The notes under the pieces are model-generated. The model saw only the letters and a list, made by a program, of their open reading frames with translations. It did not search any database and was not told where the DNA came from. From contig VXBA01006569.1 in the NCBI GenBank assembly GCA_013399895.1, positions 1,022,518 to 1,086,517 on the forward strand: a DNA stretch of 64,000 nt. Reading direction: 5' to 3'. Positions 62,221 to 64,000 of this stretch are shown piece after piece. Both the position numbers and the translations under genes were made by a program. Each line of letters begins with the position of its first letter. Position 1 is the stretch's first letter. The DNA comes from Serilophus lunatus (Eukaryota; Chordata; Aves; Passeriformes; Eurylaimidae).

Positions 62221-64000
62221 AAACTGGTTCTACTCAGGGTTGGCAGATGCACTGAGGGATGTTTCAGGATCCTGTCAGACTTCGTTTCATGTAACGCAAA
62301 TGACCTGGGACTTGGAGGCATGATTCTCCCTCCCTCTTGACACAGATGTACATGTAAATATTTTACCCTGTAAACTCCAACATATGTATCAGTATGCAAA
62401 TGCTAATTCTACGCCTTCTTAATTCAGTTTATAGACCTTAACTATGTCAAACAGAGATAACAAGGAACTAAGGCTATTCTTTAATGTTATTGGTGGGAAA
62501 GGACATCAGACTGCAGCTAGGATTTCTCCCAATGATGACCAACCTGCCCTAAAAGGAAAAGGAACATGATATGCCAGACACGACAAAGTCTAATAGTTCC
62601 AGATGTGCTCCCAGTGAACTTGGCAGTAAAAATCTGGTAAAAATTTGTCAATGCTGTAATCTAGCTAGGGGATTTGTTGTAACATGGAATAACTTTTACA
62701 GAATTTTCTTGGTCCAACCTGACACGTTGATAAGCATGGGGTACAACAAGAATCCTTGTCTTGCCTGTTTCAAGTTTGGCTGCTCACAGTGACCCACTTG
62801 AGCTTGGAAAATCATTTAAAGGACTTGAATAAACTCTTCATACATTGCTCAAGAAATTAGACAGGGAATCAGGAAACTCTGCTTCTAACGCTGCTTTAGT
62901 GGCCCTTCCCTTCCTGAATGTGTCACAGTGTCTATCTTCGCATCCAAAGCTATATGATGCAGATCAAAGCACTGATCAATCTTTGTATGGAATTTTGAGA
63001 TGCAAGGTTGGAAGGTAAGAGTTAAAGTCCTGCATCTAGAAATCACGAATACATTTATCCAAGGGTATTGCTGACTATATGAATAGGGTCAGCATACCAA
63101 ATAAAAGCATGAAGCAGAGAATGAGATCTTCCTTCCCACACTGGTATCATGCAAAGGTCTGATGTGGCACAAAGGAATCTGATAATCCCTTATCTTTTCA
63201 AGGAAGACTTTCTAGTACAAAGCTTTGGCAGTTTACTATAAGACAGCCCACCAAAGAACCTTTTCTCAGTTGTTGGAATATAGAAAATGGTGGCAAGAGA
63301 AGAAGCTGACACAGAAATGCTAAACAACTTTGTTCCCCCTTTAGCACCTTCAGGGTGCTGTGCTAAATTAGGTATGCCCAAGCTTTATTTGCTTAGGACT
63401 CTCCCATCCCCAGAGCAGCTCATCAACTAGAAAGATGAAAGATGATGCAAAAGGGACCTTTGTCTCTGCTTCTCAATAACTACAGCTCAAAATTGCATTC
63501 GGCGTATTTGCATTTTTCATTGGGGGAATTTTGGGACAAAGACAGACTTTTTTTTCCTGTTGCATGAAAAATTTTGGTCAGGGAACTCAAAAAAATCCTA
63601 GATAGACACTGATTTTCTTGCATATAAATGTACATAAGGTAGAAGCACAAAATTATGGACCTGAAGGACAGAAAATTCCTACAAAGTAGCTAGTCTTTCC
63701 TTTTTGCCAATAAATATAATATCACGGAGCAGTACTAACAAAATGATGTGTGTCTGACACAGGTGGGATATCTGAAACCCTTCATTTCAAGTCAGAGGTA
63801 GCCACCTCCTCCCGCTAGAGAATCCCTTATGGTAGGGAACAGAGTTTTGGTTTTCTCGTTAGGAGGGGGAGATGATCCTCATAAGAATTCTTCATCTCAT
63901 TAATTCTTTAAAAAAAAGAAAAAAAAATGGAGCCCTTAAACAGAGACAAGAAGGAGATGAATGTGGTTTTTAGCTCATGGTAGATGGCAGCATCGTCTAA
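62221..64000. other. Intronic sequence, nothing specific
   Basis: No exon, RNA gene or mobile element recognised up to the window end. There is a short A-rich run near 63909. Confidence 0.45.

Overview
The window looks like bird (Aves) nuclear DNA from inside one large gene. The signs are several CR1 LINE copies of the avian type, including 3' ends with CR1 terminal repeats, AT-rich intronic sequence, MIR-like SINE relics, and vertebrate splice sites around isolated, conserved coding blocks. I cannot name the species.

The only host gene I can support is on the minus strand. Two consecutive coding exons, at 8879-8734 and 5212-5078, join in frame. They encode 93 complete codons that I recognise as the C-terminal part of the Sec1 domain of SCFD2 (Sec1 family domain-containing protein 2), a member of the Sec1/Munc18 family. 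The recognition comes from memory of the vertebrate protein, not from an alignment. The final part of the protein should lie beyond base 1, and the N-terminal part beyond base 64000. The intron between the exons is 3,521 bp. Its donor is GC (CAG|GCAAGT) instead of GT, which is the most interesting point of gene structure here.

Layout: 1-5077 is intron downstream of the second exon, with a CR1 3' fragment at 424-668, a CR1 copy with a long open reading frame at 2471-3525, and two older CR1-like pieces at 3956-4200 and 4600-4835. Then come exon 5078-5212, the GC-AG intron 5213-8733 with a purine tract, and exon 8734-8879. From 8880 to 64000 I found no further exon. This part holds a large compound tetranucleotide array (10217-10391), CR1 copies at 13275-13880, 15550-15685, 15690-15975 and 32535-33378, a pentanucleotide array (18121-18198), two very old LINE reverse-transcriptase relics (21690-22470 and 61440-62220), and two MIR-like SINE relics (34322-34410 and 41212-41310). 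The rest is unremarkable non-coding DNA.

I found no operon, CRISPR array, phage, RNA gene or undescribed multi-gene system. Most open frames longer than 60 codons look like chance openings or lie inside repeats. The items most worth checking are the GC-AG intron, the near-intact CR1 reading frame, the CR1 copy that has lost its 3' end, and a few AT-rich homeodomain/POU-site clusters that could be conserved non-coding elements.
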